Counted from the first letter of the stretch, positions 1-7,898 are shown. The stretch is 13,518 nucleotides of DNA from Pseudomonadota bacterium (GCA_017613855.1 JAGACY010000333.1:1-13518), one strand, 5' to 3'. Numbers and translations are program-made. Notes: generated from the letters alone by a model not told the origin.

Positions 1-528
1 GAAGTCAGAAGAAATAATGATGCCGGATGGTATTATCATGCCGAAGATCCCTATCGAAAATCATTCTATGCTCGTTTTGAAGGCTGTTACGCACATGCCT
101 TCGGACCAACCACTGATACGTTGATGCTCTATCGCATTCAGCCACAACCCAATCATAACTACCAGTTCGTTATCGACAGCCACAGATCCCACTATTTCGA
201 GCTGGATACGATGTATTCTGTCATTCCTGTCGATCAAAGCCCAATTTTGTATGGCCTCGACGAAGAGCCTTTTTCACTATCTGCACTGCAAAAATTGGAA
301 GATGAATCTTCAGAGACTGATTATTATTCAATCGATGTCACTAAACAAATCTATGAAGGAATGCAAAATCACAATACATTCAAACTTGTCATGCACATCC
401 AGGATCGCAAAGGCAACAATTATATCATTTACCGAGTTTTTCCACTGGTCGATTCTTTAATTAAAGAGGGTGAATATCAAAGTCCCAAATCTTATAACAA
501 ATCCTGTCCACCCCTTCCTGCACTCTAA
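1..528 (+). CDS. Zinc-ribbon family membrane protein, C-terminal ectodomain only (type A), 5' truncated
   Basis: The reading frame is open from the first base to TAA at 526-528 (175 codons), so this is the 3' part of a gene that starts left of the window. An internal TTG at 121 is not a plausible start, because the homology runs upstream of it to the window edge. The protein matches the C-terminal half of the gene at 1373-2413 along its length. Shared blocks are NDAGW, FEGCY, a GP-x-TD segment, HYFEL, SPILYG, a DRKGN-x-YII-x-R block and an EGEY tail. I infer that the missing N-terminus carries the zinc ribbon and membrane helix seen in that paralogue, and that this part is extracytoplasmic. 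The next gene starts 15 bp downstream, consistent with an operon. The biochemical function is unknown. Confidence 0.85.
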   Translation, partial: EVRRNNDAGWYYHAEDPYRKSFYARFEGCYAHAFGPTTDTLMLYRIQPQPNHNYQFVIDSHRSHYFELDTMYSVIPVDQSPILYGLDEEPFSLSALQKLEDESSETDYYSIDVTKQIYEGMQNHNTFKLVMHIQDRKGNNYIIYRVFPLVDSLIKEGEYQSPKSYNKSCPPLPAL

Positions 529-543
529 AGAGCTCACAAATCC

Positions 544-999
544 ATGCAAGTACAATGTCCCAAATGTAACCAATGGATTGAGGATACAGATATGGCATGC
601 CCAGCATGCGGCTTCATCCTCTACGATGTTAACCTGAATTCGGCGGTTTCGCCAGATATAGCGCAGAAAAATGCACTCAATCATACGCCTGCTTATAAAG
701 AGGTCGATAGCAAATACAACGAATTGCCAATTCCCGGAACATCCATGGATGAACAAGGTACCGCGTTGGCAGTCCCGCCAAAGCAAAATCCAGAAGATGC
801 CGTCAAAGAATTTCTTGTTGAACGCAAAAAAGAACGTATTAAAACAGCATTTCGCCTTTTTTTCTTCTTCATTGCAGCATTCTGCGTTGCACTGGGGTAT
901 TGGTGGGCTATGAAATGGTTGTGCATACTGGGATGCGTTGCAATGAGCATCGGCATCATGATACGACCGCGTCGCGATCAGTTCAGTCATATCAGATAA
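544..999 (+). CDS. Small zinc-ribbon protein with two membrane helices
   Basis: The 151-residue product opens with a zinc ribbon, C5-x2-C8 and C19-x2-C22, with the family tryptophan at W11. A polar linker rich in Asn, Pro and Asp follows (about 25-95), then a basic stretch (RKKER) and two hydrophobic segments at about 102-121 and 124-141, ending in a basic RPRR tail. By the positive-inside rule both ends lie in the cytoplasm and there is no ectodomain. It is a minimal member of the tandem family. It lies 15 bp after the preceding gene and 9 bp before the next, so it is probably co-transcribed. Its role is unknown; it could be a regulatory or membrane partner of the long members. Confidence 0.85.
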   Translation: MQVQCPKCNQWIEDTDMACPACGFILYDVNLNSAVSPDIAQKNALNHTPAYKEVDSKYNELPIPGTSMDEQGTALAVPPKQNPEDAVKEFLVERKKERIKTAFRLFFFFIAAFCVALGYWWAMKWLCILGCVAMSIGIMIRPRRDQFSHIR

Positions 1000-1008
1000 G
1001 GAACTACT

Positions 1009-1350
1009 ATGCAGATACAATGCCCAAAATGCAAACAGTGGACAGAGAGCGATACCGGCGTGTGCAGCGCATGTAATGCATCGCTCTATGATGACGATAC
1101 CTCAAATCAGAATGCCGACGGTCATATTCAAAAAAAAGATATCATCTGCGAAGATGCGCAGGTGATAGCACATCAACGCAGAATACGACATATCAAAGCC
1201 ATTGCCGGAGCCTCAGTTGGGGGTCTTCTGCTTTTGAGTGCGATACTTGCGATGGTACTTGACTCTGAGACCTTCTTTGTCATTGCATTTCTTCTTTTAA
1301 TCATAGAGTTTATGATATTTGGCAAATCAAAGAGTGCCATAGATAATTAA
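1009..1350 (+). CDS. Small zinc-ribbon protein with two membrane helices
   Basis: The 113-residue product starts MQIQCPKCKQWT, with ribbon cysteines at 5, 8, 19 and 22. An acidic/polar linker leads to a basic patch (QRRIRHIK, about 56-63), then helices at about 63-84 and 88-104, and a short tail. The start is set by AAGGA at 998-1002, which overlaps the stop codon of the preceding gene and lies 6 bases before the ATG. This tight arrangement supports translation from one message. Like the gene at 544-999 it has no extracytoplasmic domain, yet its downstream sequence hardly resembles that gene outside the ribbon. Function unknown. Confidence 0.85.
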   Translation: MQIQCPKCKQWTESDTGVCSACNASLYDDDTSNQNADGHIQKKDIICEDAQVIAHQRRIRHIKAIAGASVGGLLLLSAILAMVLDSETFFVIAFLLLIIEFMIFGKSKSAIDN

Positions 1351-1372
1351 TATTTAAACGCCGATAATTCGC

Positions 1373-2413
1373 ATGCAGATACTATGTCCCCATTGCAACG
1401 ACTGGATAGATACCAATAATGGGAAATGTCCCATTTGCGGTGGTGATCCGTTCTCAGATCTCGCACCACAAACCAATAAAAAGAAAGAGCCAACAGAAGA
1501 AGATAAGAAGCGATCCGAAGAGAACAAAAAACGTCTATCCCATACAATCAAATTAATCAGCGCAGCTATCGTCATTCTGGGAACATTTTTCGTGGTGATA
1601 GGTGTATTGAATTATAACAAAAACAAAGAGGAAATCGAAAAAGACTCTCCCAAAGTGCTGTTTAAAGGACCGGAAAACGAGAATATATACAAAAGAGAAA
1701 ACGCATATCAGGAACAAGCATGTCTGTATCCTTTTGACATTCGCCTGATAGCTCTGGATGACATACCGTCAAATACAGATGCAGACATCGCTTTTGTAAT
1801 GCAGGATGAAGCCACACACCTAAAAAAACAGCAAGATATGTACAATGAGCATATTACCCGGCATGAGTGCCAGAGTGTGGATATCTATCAAAAAATCGGC
1901 AAAAAGAAAGTCAAGCTTAACAATGACGCCGGTTGGCATTCGTATTCGATTTCATCTTCATCGGTTTCTGCCATGCGTGGCTTTGAGGGATGCTACGGCC
2001 GATCTATCGGACCGAATACGGATTCACTCTCTCTCTATATTCGAAAACCCGATGCTGACAACAAAAGTCAATTTATCATCACCAAGGGAGCGACTCATTA
2101 TTTTGAGCTGGGCAGCATCTACACGGCAATTCCCGTAGCTGACAGCCCAATACTGTATGGATTTGACAACGACACATTCAGTCAATCCAAACTTAAAAAG
2201 ATAAGTGATACCTATTATTCTTTTGATGTCGATACACACACCTACGCGGAAATGTTCAGACGCGATAAATTCAGAATTGTCATGCAAATCAAGGATCGAA
2301 AAGGCAATCGTTATATTATTCATCGCATCTATCCATTGACTAAAGAGTTCATCGTCGAAGGGGAATACTCCACCCCCAAACCCATTATAGAAGCTTGTAC
2401 GATTAGGCTGTGA
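1373..2413 (+). CDS. Zinc-ribbon/single-helix membrane protein with type A ectodomain
   Basis: This 346-residue protein is the complete version of the truncated gene at the left edge. It has a zinc ribbon (C5, C8, C19, C22; W11), a strongly charged Lys/Glu linker (about 36-57), one membrane helix at about 58-80, and a large domain from about 85 to the end. The positive charge before the helix places the ribbon in the cytoplasm and the large domain outside. The ectodomain holds FEGCY (about 204-208), HYFEL (about 242-246), SPILYG (258-263) and a conserved basic block at about 301-318, all shared with the left-edge gene. A looser version of the SPILYG and final blocks is seen in the type B members. 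The gene follows its neighbour by 22 bp. No enzymatic motif is recognised; sensing or adhesion are possibilities only. Confidence 0.85.
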   Translation: MQILCPHCNDWIDTNNGKCPICGGDPFSDLAPQTNKKKEPTEEDKKRSEENKKRLSHTIKLISAAIVILGTFFVVIGVLNYNKNKEEIEKDSPKVLFKGPENENIYKRENAYQEQACLYPFDIRLIALDDIPSNTDADIAFVMQDEATHLKKQQDMYNEHITRHECQSVDIYQKIGKKKVKLNNDAGWHSYSISSSSVSAMRGFEGCYGRSIGPNTDSLSLYIRKPDADNKSQFIITKGATHYFELGSIYTAIPVADSPILYGFDNDTFSQSKLKKISDTYYSFDVDTHTYAEMFRRDKFRIVMQIKDRKGNRYIIHRIYPLTKEFIVEGEYSTPKPIIEACTIRL

Positions 2414-2434
2414 CCATAAGGAATTTTAACTGTA

Positions 2435-3481
2435 ATGCAGATACAATGCCCCAAATGTGAACAATGGACGGATTCTGAAGAAGGTATATGCCAACTGTGC
2501 GGTGCCACACTCACAGATGATCCGGACGCCCCTCCTGCGCCGCAGCCATCCAACGAACCATATAAAAATAATACAATCACAAAATCGTCCATTTCCCCAC
2601 AATCCATCAAGGTCGTCACGATAATATTCAGTGGATTGATTCTGCTTATGTTCGTGTGGGGCAGCGTGGTTAAAATGGCAGCTAATGCGCCGGATTCTTC
2701 GCAGATAGCATCGAATGACAAAATATCGGCCCCAATAGAATCTCCAGCAGAGCAGATGATCCGGCGTGACAAGGCAACAGCCAATTCACTCATGGTTTTA
2801 TCAAACAATGATGCCGAAAAACTGATTGCACGCAATCACATGTATGCCATCCCACTCTCCCGCAATGCATCACACGTTTTGTTTGAAGAACATGCCCAAG
2901 CACTCTACAAGATACATTCTCAGCGTGACAATCATAACGAGATTCCTTCGACTTTTGACGAACGGGTACTGGGCCCCAAAGTTGACAAAACCTATTATTG
3001 TATGACTTCCGTTCCCTCTGCTATGACGCCCAACCATTTAGAAAAGAAATCTTTGGGATCATACATGCTCATTGTAAGACGCAACGAAGACGGCGAATAC
3101 AAAGCCTTTTTAAGAGTCTATCTATCAGACCGCGAATCCTTTGGGATCGATTATAATCCAGCCGAAAACAGCAAGGTATCCATACCTGTTTTGTATGGTA
3201 TCGATGATATGTCCCCCAAATTGAGTAATTTTATGATGATCGTGCGTAACAAAGGGAAATCCAAACGCGCAGAAATGGAAATCAACGATCCCGAGTTACT
3301 CCAAGCACTCGATCTTGGGAAAACCAAACCGCCCAACCAACCCTTGACGACCATTCGCATGGTTTTCCCCACTGCCTGCGAACTCTGCACCGAGTACTAT
3401 TATCTTGTTTATCGAGAATTTGTATTAAGCAGCAATTTTAAGCTATGTTATAATCTACTTGTGCCTTCAGAACCAGAATAG
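2435..3481 (+). CDS. Zinc-ribbon/single-helix membrane protein with type B ectodomain
   Basis: The 348-residue product has the family ribbon (C5, C8, C19, C22), a Pro/Asn-rich linker, a helix at about 58-79 and a C-terminal domain predicted outside the membrane. AAGGA at 2418-2422 lies 12 bases before the ATG. It is a clear paralogue of the gene at 4118-5164, and both products are exactly 348 residues. Shared features are MYAIP/YYAIP, IPST (about 170-173), a Y-C pair (about 188-189), VRR (about 214-216), PVLYG (251-255), a DP-[ED]-LL motif, T-T-[IV]-R-M, CELC (315-318) and LVYRE. The CELC pair could form a disulfide or bind metal. This is the last gene of the tightly spaced group; a 175 bp gap with a hairpin repeat follows. 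Confidence 0.85.
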   Translation: MQIQCPKCEQWTDSEEGICQLCGATLTDDPDAPPAPQPSNEPYKNNTITKSSISPQSIKVVTIIFSGLILLMFVWGSVVKMAANAPDSSQIASNDKISAPIESPAEQMIRRDKATANSLMVLSNNDAEKLIARNHMYAIPLSRNASHVLFEEHAQALYKIHSQRDNHNEIPSTFDERVLGPKVDKTYYCMTSVPSAMTPNHLEKKSLGSYMLIVRRNEDGEYKAFLRVYLSDRESFGIDYNPAENSKVSIPVLYGIDDMSPKLSNFMMIVRNKGKSKRAEMEINDPELLQALDLGKTKPPNQPLTTIRMVFPTACELCTEYYYLVYREFVLSSNFKLCYNLLVPSEPE

Positions 3482-3518
3482 GTTCAGGCAACAAGCCAGT
3501 CATAACCAGTTACTATTC

Positions 3519-3543
3519 CCGGGGCTCTGCCCCGGACCCCGCC
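3519..3543 (-). repeat. GC-rich triloop hairpin repeat, copy 1
   Basis: CCGGGGC at 3519-3525 pairs perfectly with GCCCCGG at 3529-3535 across a three-base TCT loop, followed by ACCCCGCC. The reverse complement of 8480-8504 matches these 25 bases at 22 positions, with the stem fully conserved and differences only in the loop and flank. The minus strand assignment is relative to that copy. This is a dispersed intergenic repeat; its function is unknown. Confidence 0.7.
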
Positions 3544-3642
3544 AAATGCATATTCGATGATAAAAGTCCAAAACCTGGCCAAGTTGTAACAATAACAGCG
3601 AACGCGGGCAAAACTACTTCGCTGATATATCATTGCCCACAA

Positions 3643-3648
3643 AGGGAG
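3643..3648 (+). promoter_or_regulatory. Ribosome binding site that fixes the start at 3657
   Basis: AGGGAG lies 8 bases before the ATG at 3657. An in-frame TTG at 3633 would add eight residues in front of the family's invariant MQ-[IV]-QC start, and would place this Shine-Dalgarno inside the coding region. The ATG at 3657 is therefore the start I chose. Confidence 0.75.
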
Positions 3649-3656
3649 AGCATGTC

Positions 3657-4049
3657 ATGCAAATACAGTGTCCGAAATGCGGAGGATGGACAAATTCAGA
3701 GAAGGATTCATGTTCCAGATGCGGTGAATCACTCAAAACGCCCTCCGCATCTCCAAATTCATCCAAGACCGAGGACCCCATAGACCTCAACCAACTGTAT
3801 AGCACCGGCCAGCGCGACAAGGCTGAATCCATCATCAATACCCAACAGGACAGGGCCGTTATTCTCAACGGAATGCTAACCACAGGCAGAGAAATTCTAA
3901 AAAGAAGAAAAATAGCAAAAAATATACTCTATATCATATTTATCATTATCATTCTCATTGCACTCGCGACATTATGGTTCATCTTTAAAGCAGAGCTCCC
4001 ATATTATCAGAATAATTCGACAGATACATCCTACGAAGTCCCACGGTAA
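3657..4049 (+). CDS. Small zinc-ribbon protein with one membrane helix
   Basis: From the ATG at 3657 the product is 130 residues. It has a zinc ribbon (C5, C8, C19, C22; W11), a Ser/Pro/Lys linker (about 24-42), a short predicted helical stretch (about 43-80) and a very basic segment (LKRRKIAK, 81-88). One hydrophobic helix rich in Ile follows (about 88-110), then only about 20 polar residues. The basic segment indicates a cytoplasmic ribbon. It looks like a long family member that stops just after the membrane helix, but there is a normal stop and no trace of ectodomain coding afterwards, so I do not call it a pseudogene. It is 68 bp from the next gene. Function unknown. Confidence 0.8.
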   Translation: MQIQCPKCGGWTNSEKDSCSRCGESLKTPSASPNSSKTEDPIDLNQLYSTGQRDKAESIINTQQDRAVILNGMLTTGREILKRRKIAKNILYIIFIIIILIALATLWFIFKAELPYYQNNSTDTSYEVPR

Positions 4050-4117
4050 TGTATCAATGGGGCGTTACCTATATTCGGGTAGGTGAAAGGCAGCAGGACC
4101 GTATAAAGGACTAAAAT

Positions 4118-5164
4118 ATGCAGATACAATGCCCCAAATGCAAACAATGGACGGACAACGAAACCGCAGCTTGCCAATTCTGCGGCGCTTCGTTAACGGA
4201 TAATCTTTCTCACAATGAAAAGTATGCATCATCCGCCAAGGCAGAACAAGGAGCGGATAATTCAAAACCGTCGAAAGTATTATTTCTCATCCCGGTTGTA
4301 CTCGTCATTCTTGTCGGCTTGATATGCACGTTTGCCATCGACTGGCCCAAACCCGCTCCAAACCGGAACGCTCCAGATAATACTGTACACCAGGCAGATC
4401 AGACTCAGCTAAAAACAGCACAATTGCTCAAAGAACATAAAGAATTGGCAAAACAGATTAATGAATCTTATCACTTTGAAATCGAATTGCTCATTATGCA
4501 TGATAATTATTATGCCATTCCAGTAGACAAAGACAATGCATCCATGTTTAAGGATGTTGCCAATACCCTGTACAGGATTACATCGCACAGGAATAATCCG
4601 CTCATTCCTTCAACGCTGGATACCTCCAATATGAATGCCGATACAACCGATTACTGTCTGCTCACAGCCCCCGGAATACACTCTCCGGCCAATGCAGATA
4701 CAGATCATCCAGAGCCCATAAAACTCTATGTCAGACGCGATGAAACCGGAAAATATATCCTCCTGCTCGCTCTGGATGATGCTTCACCGAATGTTTTCGG
4801 AATATTTTATCCGCGAGAGATAAGGCTGCAATTAAATGTACCCATCTGGTACGGGGCAGATATCGCACAGCCGAAAGGAAACGCATCTTTGATCCATGTA
4901 CGCAAAACAGCTGATCGTCAATGGGAAGAACTTGTATTGGATGACCCCGATTTGCTCAAACATTTCGACCTTAAAAAGAGCAAACCCATGGGTTCGCCAA
5001 TTACAACCGTTCGTATGATTTTCCCTGTGACATGCGAATTATGTTACGAATCCAATTATTTATATCTTGTTTACAGAGAATTTATGATCGACCGAAAATT
5101 TCAGGAATGTTACGAGAAGCTGGTTCCCTCTCCAATCCCGGGTGCCCAGGTTACAGCGGAATGA
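4118..5164 (+). CDS. Zinc-ribbon/single-helix membrane protein with type B ectodomain
   Basis: The 348-residue product has a ribbon at C5, C8, C19 and C22, a linker, a helix at about 53-73 and a large C-terminal domain. AAAGGA at 4105-4110 precedes the ATG by 7 bases. The ectodomain is the closest relative in this window of the gene at 2435-3481: YYAIP (131-135), IPST (163-166), VRR (205-207), PIWYG (242-246), CELC (306-309) and LVYRE (317-321). It ends the plus-strand cluster and converges with a minus-strand gene whose stop lies 213 bp away. The first 14 codons are nearly identical in DNA to those of the 2435 gene, whereas the linkers share little. Function unknown. Confidence 0.85.
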   Translation: MQIQCPKCKQWTDNETAACQFCGASLTDNLSHNEKYASSAKAEQGADNSKPSKVLFLIPVVLVILVGLICTFAIDWPKPAPNRNAPDNTVHQADQTQLKTAQLLKEHKELAKQINESYHFEIELLIMHDNYYAIPVDKDNASMFKDVANTLYRITSHRNNPLIPSTLDTSNMNADTTDYCLLTAPGIHSPANADTDHPEPIKLYVRRDETGKYILLLALDDASPNVFGIFYPREIRLQLNVPIWYGADIAQPKGNASLIHVRKTADRQWEELVLDDPDLLKHFDLKKSKPMGSPITTVRMIFPVTCELCYESNYLYLVYREFMIDRKFQECYEKLVPSPIPGAQVTAE

Positions 5165-5377
5165 ACTCAAAGCACGATCTGCACCATAAGCATCAGAGCT
5201 TATACTCGCTTACACTAAGACGGCAGTACAACTCTGAGGGGTGATTACCAACTTTTGATGGCCAATTATTTTTCTCAATATTGGGCATTATAAATATATT
5301 TTCGACCTCTCGATTCAAAGCCGCATTGACGTATTTTTATTGCGCGGTGAAGGATGTATAGGCGTATTCGTCCCTAG

Positions 5378-6040
5378 TTAAAACTTGCACACCTCATTAT
5401 ACCCTTCAATATCAAAACTTGCACGTTGACCGGATTCCATAAATACAGGCAATTCTAGTGTAAGTTTTTTAGCAGTTTTGAGTTTGGATATAATCTTTGA
5501 TGTGGAACGCAAAAAGATTGTGTCAGAAGAACTGTCAGCCGCACCGTCAAATCCTACTTTGAATGGTTCTTCATCATCAAATTTGACCCTCACTTTGTTG
5601 TCCCCCTCCGGATGACCAAAAACAGCACCGTCTGCATGAACGATAATATCTATTTCTTTTTTATTGCGCTGTCTGACTTTAAAAACTGGTTTCTCAGTTC
5701 CGAAGCCAACTTTAATGCCATCGTTGGAATGGATAATACAAATTTTTGTTTCTTTGCCATCAAAATCGTCTTTGCTTTCCGAGTATTTCCATCCATATTT
5801 AATAACTGCAGTCCCCTGTTCACTGGCTGCACCAGTCCCTGACGACGTACTTACACTTGAATCGCCGTTATCAGTTTTGGAAATGCAGACAGAAATGAAG
5901 CAAAGGAAAATAAAACCCAGAAAGATCAGCAGAAATATTTTTGCACATCCGGCAGTCTGTTTTGCCTGGCAATGCGGGCATTTGATGGCCTTTGCATCAA
6001 TTTCTTCCTTACATGCTTTGCATTGTTTTGTCTTACGCAT
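5378..6040 (-). CDS. Zinc-ribbon, membrane-anchored protein with predicted periplasmic beta domain
   Basis: The 220-residue product starts MRKTKQC and has a ribbon with the same spacing as the plus-strand family (C7-x2-C10-x10-C21-x2-C24) but without the tryptophan. A hydrophobic helix follows at about 34-53, then a Ser/Gly/Thr-rich linker (about 57-76). The C-terminal domain (about 77-220) has the alternating polar/hydrophobic pattern of a beta-rich fold, including Y-G-W-K-Y (about 82-86) and D-x-F-D-G-K. The frame extends 24 codons further upstream, but the strong GGAGGGA just before the ATG at 6040 favours this start. It lies downstream of the 494-residue gene on the same strand (114 bp gap). 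I do not recognise the C-terminal family, and it does not obviously match types A or B. Confidence 0.8.
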   Translation of the reverse strand: MRKTKQCKACKEEIDAKAIKCPHCQAKQTAGCAKIFLLIFLGFIFLCFISVCISKTDNGDSSVSTSSGTGAASEQGTAVIKYGWKYSESKDDFDGKETKICIIHSNDGIKVGFGTEKPVFKVRQRNKKEIDIIVHADGAVFGHPEGDNKVRVKFDDEEPFKVGFDGAADSSSDTIFLRSTSKIISKLKTAKKLTLELPVFMESGQRASFDIEGYNEVCKF

Positions 6041-6044
6041 TTTT

Positions 6045-6051
6045 TCCCTCC
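6045..6051 (-). promoter_or_regulatory. Ribosome binding site that fixes the start at 6040
   Basis: On the minus strand GGAGGGA is followed after 4 bases by the ATG at 6040. The upstream in-frame ATG at 6112 has no comparable site and would put an arginine-rich, non-conserved extension before the zinc ribbon. Confidence 0.75.
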
Positions 6052-6154
6052 CCAAATATAGATCTATCCTTCTCAGCCGCAGACTTCGTTTCAGCTGAAT
6101 TGTAATCGCCATTTAAGGCATTAAATTGTACTCAGAGCAGAATATTATTGTTTT

Positions 6155-7639
6155 TCAGGACTCACCGTCATCTTCCAAACATCCGTTATCGTCTGTCATA
6201 CATTCATTATTGCCAGTCAAATTGGAAAGTGACTTGCTTAAAAGATCCATGGCAGTTGCGAGATTTTTCATAGCTGTATTGACACAGCTTTCGAGAATAG
6301 TTTCTTCTTCGGAAGGATTGCGGCCAATTCTTACAAAATGATCATCGGCATATTCTTTAGAACAGTACATGCCGCGTTCAATGGCAATAATCTGCCCTTT
6401 TTTGCACAACGAGCGTACATCGCGCCTGACGACTTCTGCCTCTGTGTCAAATCTTTCGAAGATTTCATACAAACTCTTTAATGAGAACACCTTTGGAATT
6501 TCATTGAATACAAAGCGCACCTTTTCGGCATTAATCACTTTTCCGGTTTTCTTATCCCTGCGCAATGAATCCATGTTCTTTTCGAGCAATTGTATAGCCT
6601 TTTCAATATCGGATTCATCGGCGGTTTCATCACACACAGGAATGATATTCGGGGTATTCATGATATACATATATTCATCTGGGTCGCTGCCACTATGCGC
6701 AGCCTTCTGAATGCGCCGGATATGCAAATGCATAGAATTATCGAGTGATTGTACAAACCTGAGTCGTTTTTCAAATTCACCCTGTGTAACATCATAATCA
6801 TCCGCGATGATATTGCGCGTCTTTATCATCATGAGTTCATGCAGATATCCGCAGCAATTGTCCAAAGGCCCATTTTTTACTTCATAGCATTGTTTCAGCA
6901 CATTAAACGGCACGATTTGACATTCCCTGTCATCCCTTAAATTGTCGAGACAACCGGCAAACATGTGCATCAAAAGGCCATCCAATTGAAGCGCTTTCAT
7001 TGACATGACATCATACCATGTGCCCCTGGCAAGCGGTTTGCCACTTTCATCCAGATAGCAGCCCATGCATGCTTCTTTGCTGCAGGCAGCCGCATGCAGC
7101 GTAAACGGCCCGACAGCATATTCATCGCAATTGTGCACCGAGGCAATGGCAATGTCTGCGCGCCTAATCAATTCCTTTAATGCTGAATATAATTCGATAT
7201 CATTCACACCATAAATATATTGAAAGACTTTTCGAAAATCGAGAAACGCAATATTAACTTCGGATATGATAAACAGCTCTAATCTATCAACGAGCGATCC
7301 CTGGGCAAATGCCTGACAGGCAGACAACCCTCTCAATCGTCCGAGCATTCCCTCATGTGTCCAGAAACGCCGTCCATACTCGGATTCTATCTCGCATCCT
7401 ACACCCCAGTCGTCCGGTCGCTTAACAGCATTTGTCAGTTTGTCCAGGCCTTCCTCCCGGTAGCCAATGAACCAATTATCACAGAATGTCCAATCGATGG
7501 ATTCTGGTAAAATGCGTGCGCGAGCCGTCACATCGGCCACCACATTCGGAGACATGGATTGGATACACAATTCGACGAGCCGGTTTGCGCCTTTCATCAT
7601 TTTCTGGGTCATGTATCTGCCTCTCGTGCCTCGCGCCAT
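6155..7639 (-). CDS. Hypothetical protein with winged-helix-like C-terminal region
   Basis: From the ATG at 7639 the product is 494 residues and has no signal peptide or membrane helix, so it is probably cytoplasmic. The N-terminal part (about 45-200) is rich in aromatic residues and cysteine (WTFCDNWFIGY at 50-60; C186, C191, C194). The middle (about 220-320) looks helical and contains C262-C263. Residues about 383-431 (from V-F-S-L-K-S-L-Y-E-I-F to M-Y-C-S-K-E-Y) resemble a winged-helix module, the kind seen at the N-terminus of AbiEi-like antitoxins and some regulators; this is pattern recognition only. The C-terminus is acidic (TDDNGCLEDDGES). Two further in-frame starts at 7717 and 7669 lack a good ribosome site. 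Family and function are not recognised. The hairpin-rich gap lies upstream. Confidence 0.8.
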   Translation of the reverse strand: MARGTRGRYMTQKMMKGANRLVELCIQSMSPNVVADVTARARILPESIDWTFCDNWFIGYREEGLDKLTNAVKRPDDWGVGCEIESEYGRRFWTHEGMLGRLRGLSACQAFAQGSLVDRLELFIISEVNIAFLDFRKVFQYIYGVNDIELYSALKELIRRADIAIASVHNCDEYAVGPFTLHAAACSKEACMGCYLDESGKPLARGTWYDVMSMKALQLDGLLMHMFAGCLDNLRDDRECQIVPFNVLKQCYEVKNGPLDNCCGYLHELMMIKTRNIIADDYDVTQGEFEKRLRFVQSLDNSMHLHIRRIQKAAHSGSDPDEYMYIMNTPNIIPVCDETADESDIEKAIQLLEKNMDSLRRDKKTGKVINAEKVRFVFNEIPKVFSLKSLYEIFERFDTEAEVVRRDVRSLCKKGQIIAIERGMYCSKEYADDHFVRIGRNPSEEETILESCVNTAMKNLATAMDLLSKSLSNLTGNNECMTDDNGCLEDDGES

Positions 7640-7644
7640 TTTGC

Positions 7645-7650
7645 CCTCCT
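7645..7650 (-). promoter_or_regulatory. Ribosome binding site that fixes the start at 7639
   Basis: A perfect AGGAGG on the minus strand sits 5 bases before the ATG at 7639. The alternative starts at 7717 and 7669 would make this sequence part of the coding region. Confidence 0.8.
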
Positions 7651-7898
7651 GTTTTTTGACGTCGCCCATCGCGCCAACGATTTTTAAATAACCATTCTGT
7701 CTGTGTTCTGCAAACATGATCTTTCAGCTGATCTTTTGCATTTTTGATCATGGCATAAATTCTAATGATTTGAATAATCTGTAAATATAACACGCCCAAT
7801 TAGGTGCCGAACTTGCCATAGAATTCAGTTCACTTTCTCGTATATCATCAATTCAAGGAATGAATTGTGAGGAATGAAGATAATGATCCGAGCGATGG

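Larger units (their letters stand above)
3482..3656. other. Intergenic gap inside the zinc-ribbon cluster
   Basis: This 175 bp gap separates the first tight gene group from the next family member. It contains the GC-rich hairpin repeat at 3519-3543 and, near its end, the ribosome binding site at 3643-3648. The hairpin lacks a following T run, so it is not a standard intrinsic terminator. I see no convincing promoter, although the gap is large enough to hold one. Confidence 0.4.

Noticed and set aside
457..1020. 187-codon minus-strand open frame opposite the first two zinc-ribbon genes
   Set aside because: It lies wholly antisense to supported genes and has no domain pattern of its own.
3657..4049. 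Truncated pseudogene of a long zinc-ribbon member
   Set aside because: It has its own ribosome site, an intact ribbon and helix, a normal stop and no ectodomain remnant downstream.
5165..5377. Bidirectional terminator between the convergent genes
   Set aside because: I looked for a stem with flanking A/T runs; only an imperfect pairing near GCCAAT/ATTGGGC was found, too weak to call.
5664..6098. 144-codon plus-strand open frame
   Set aside because: It is antisense to the minus-strand zinc-ribbon gene, whose start and ribosome site are convincing.
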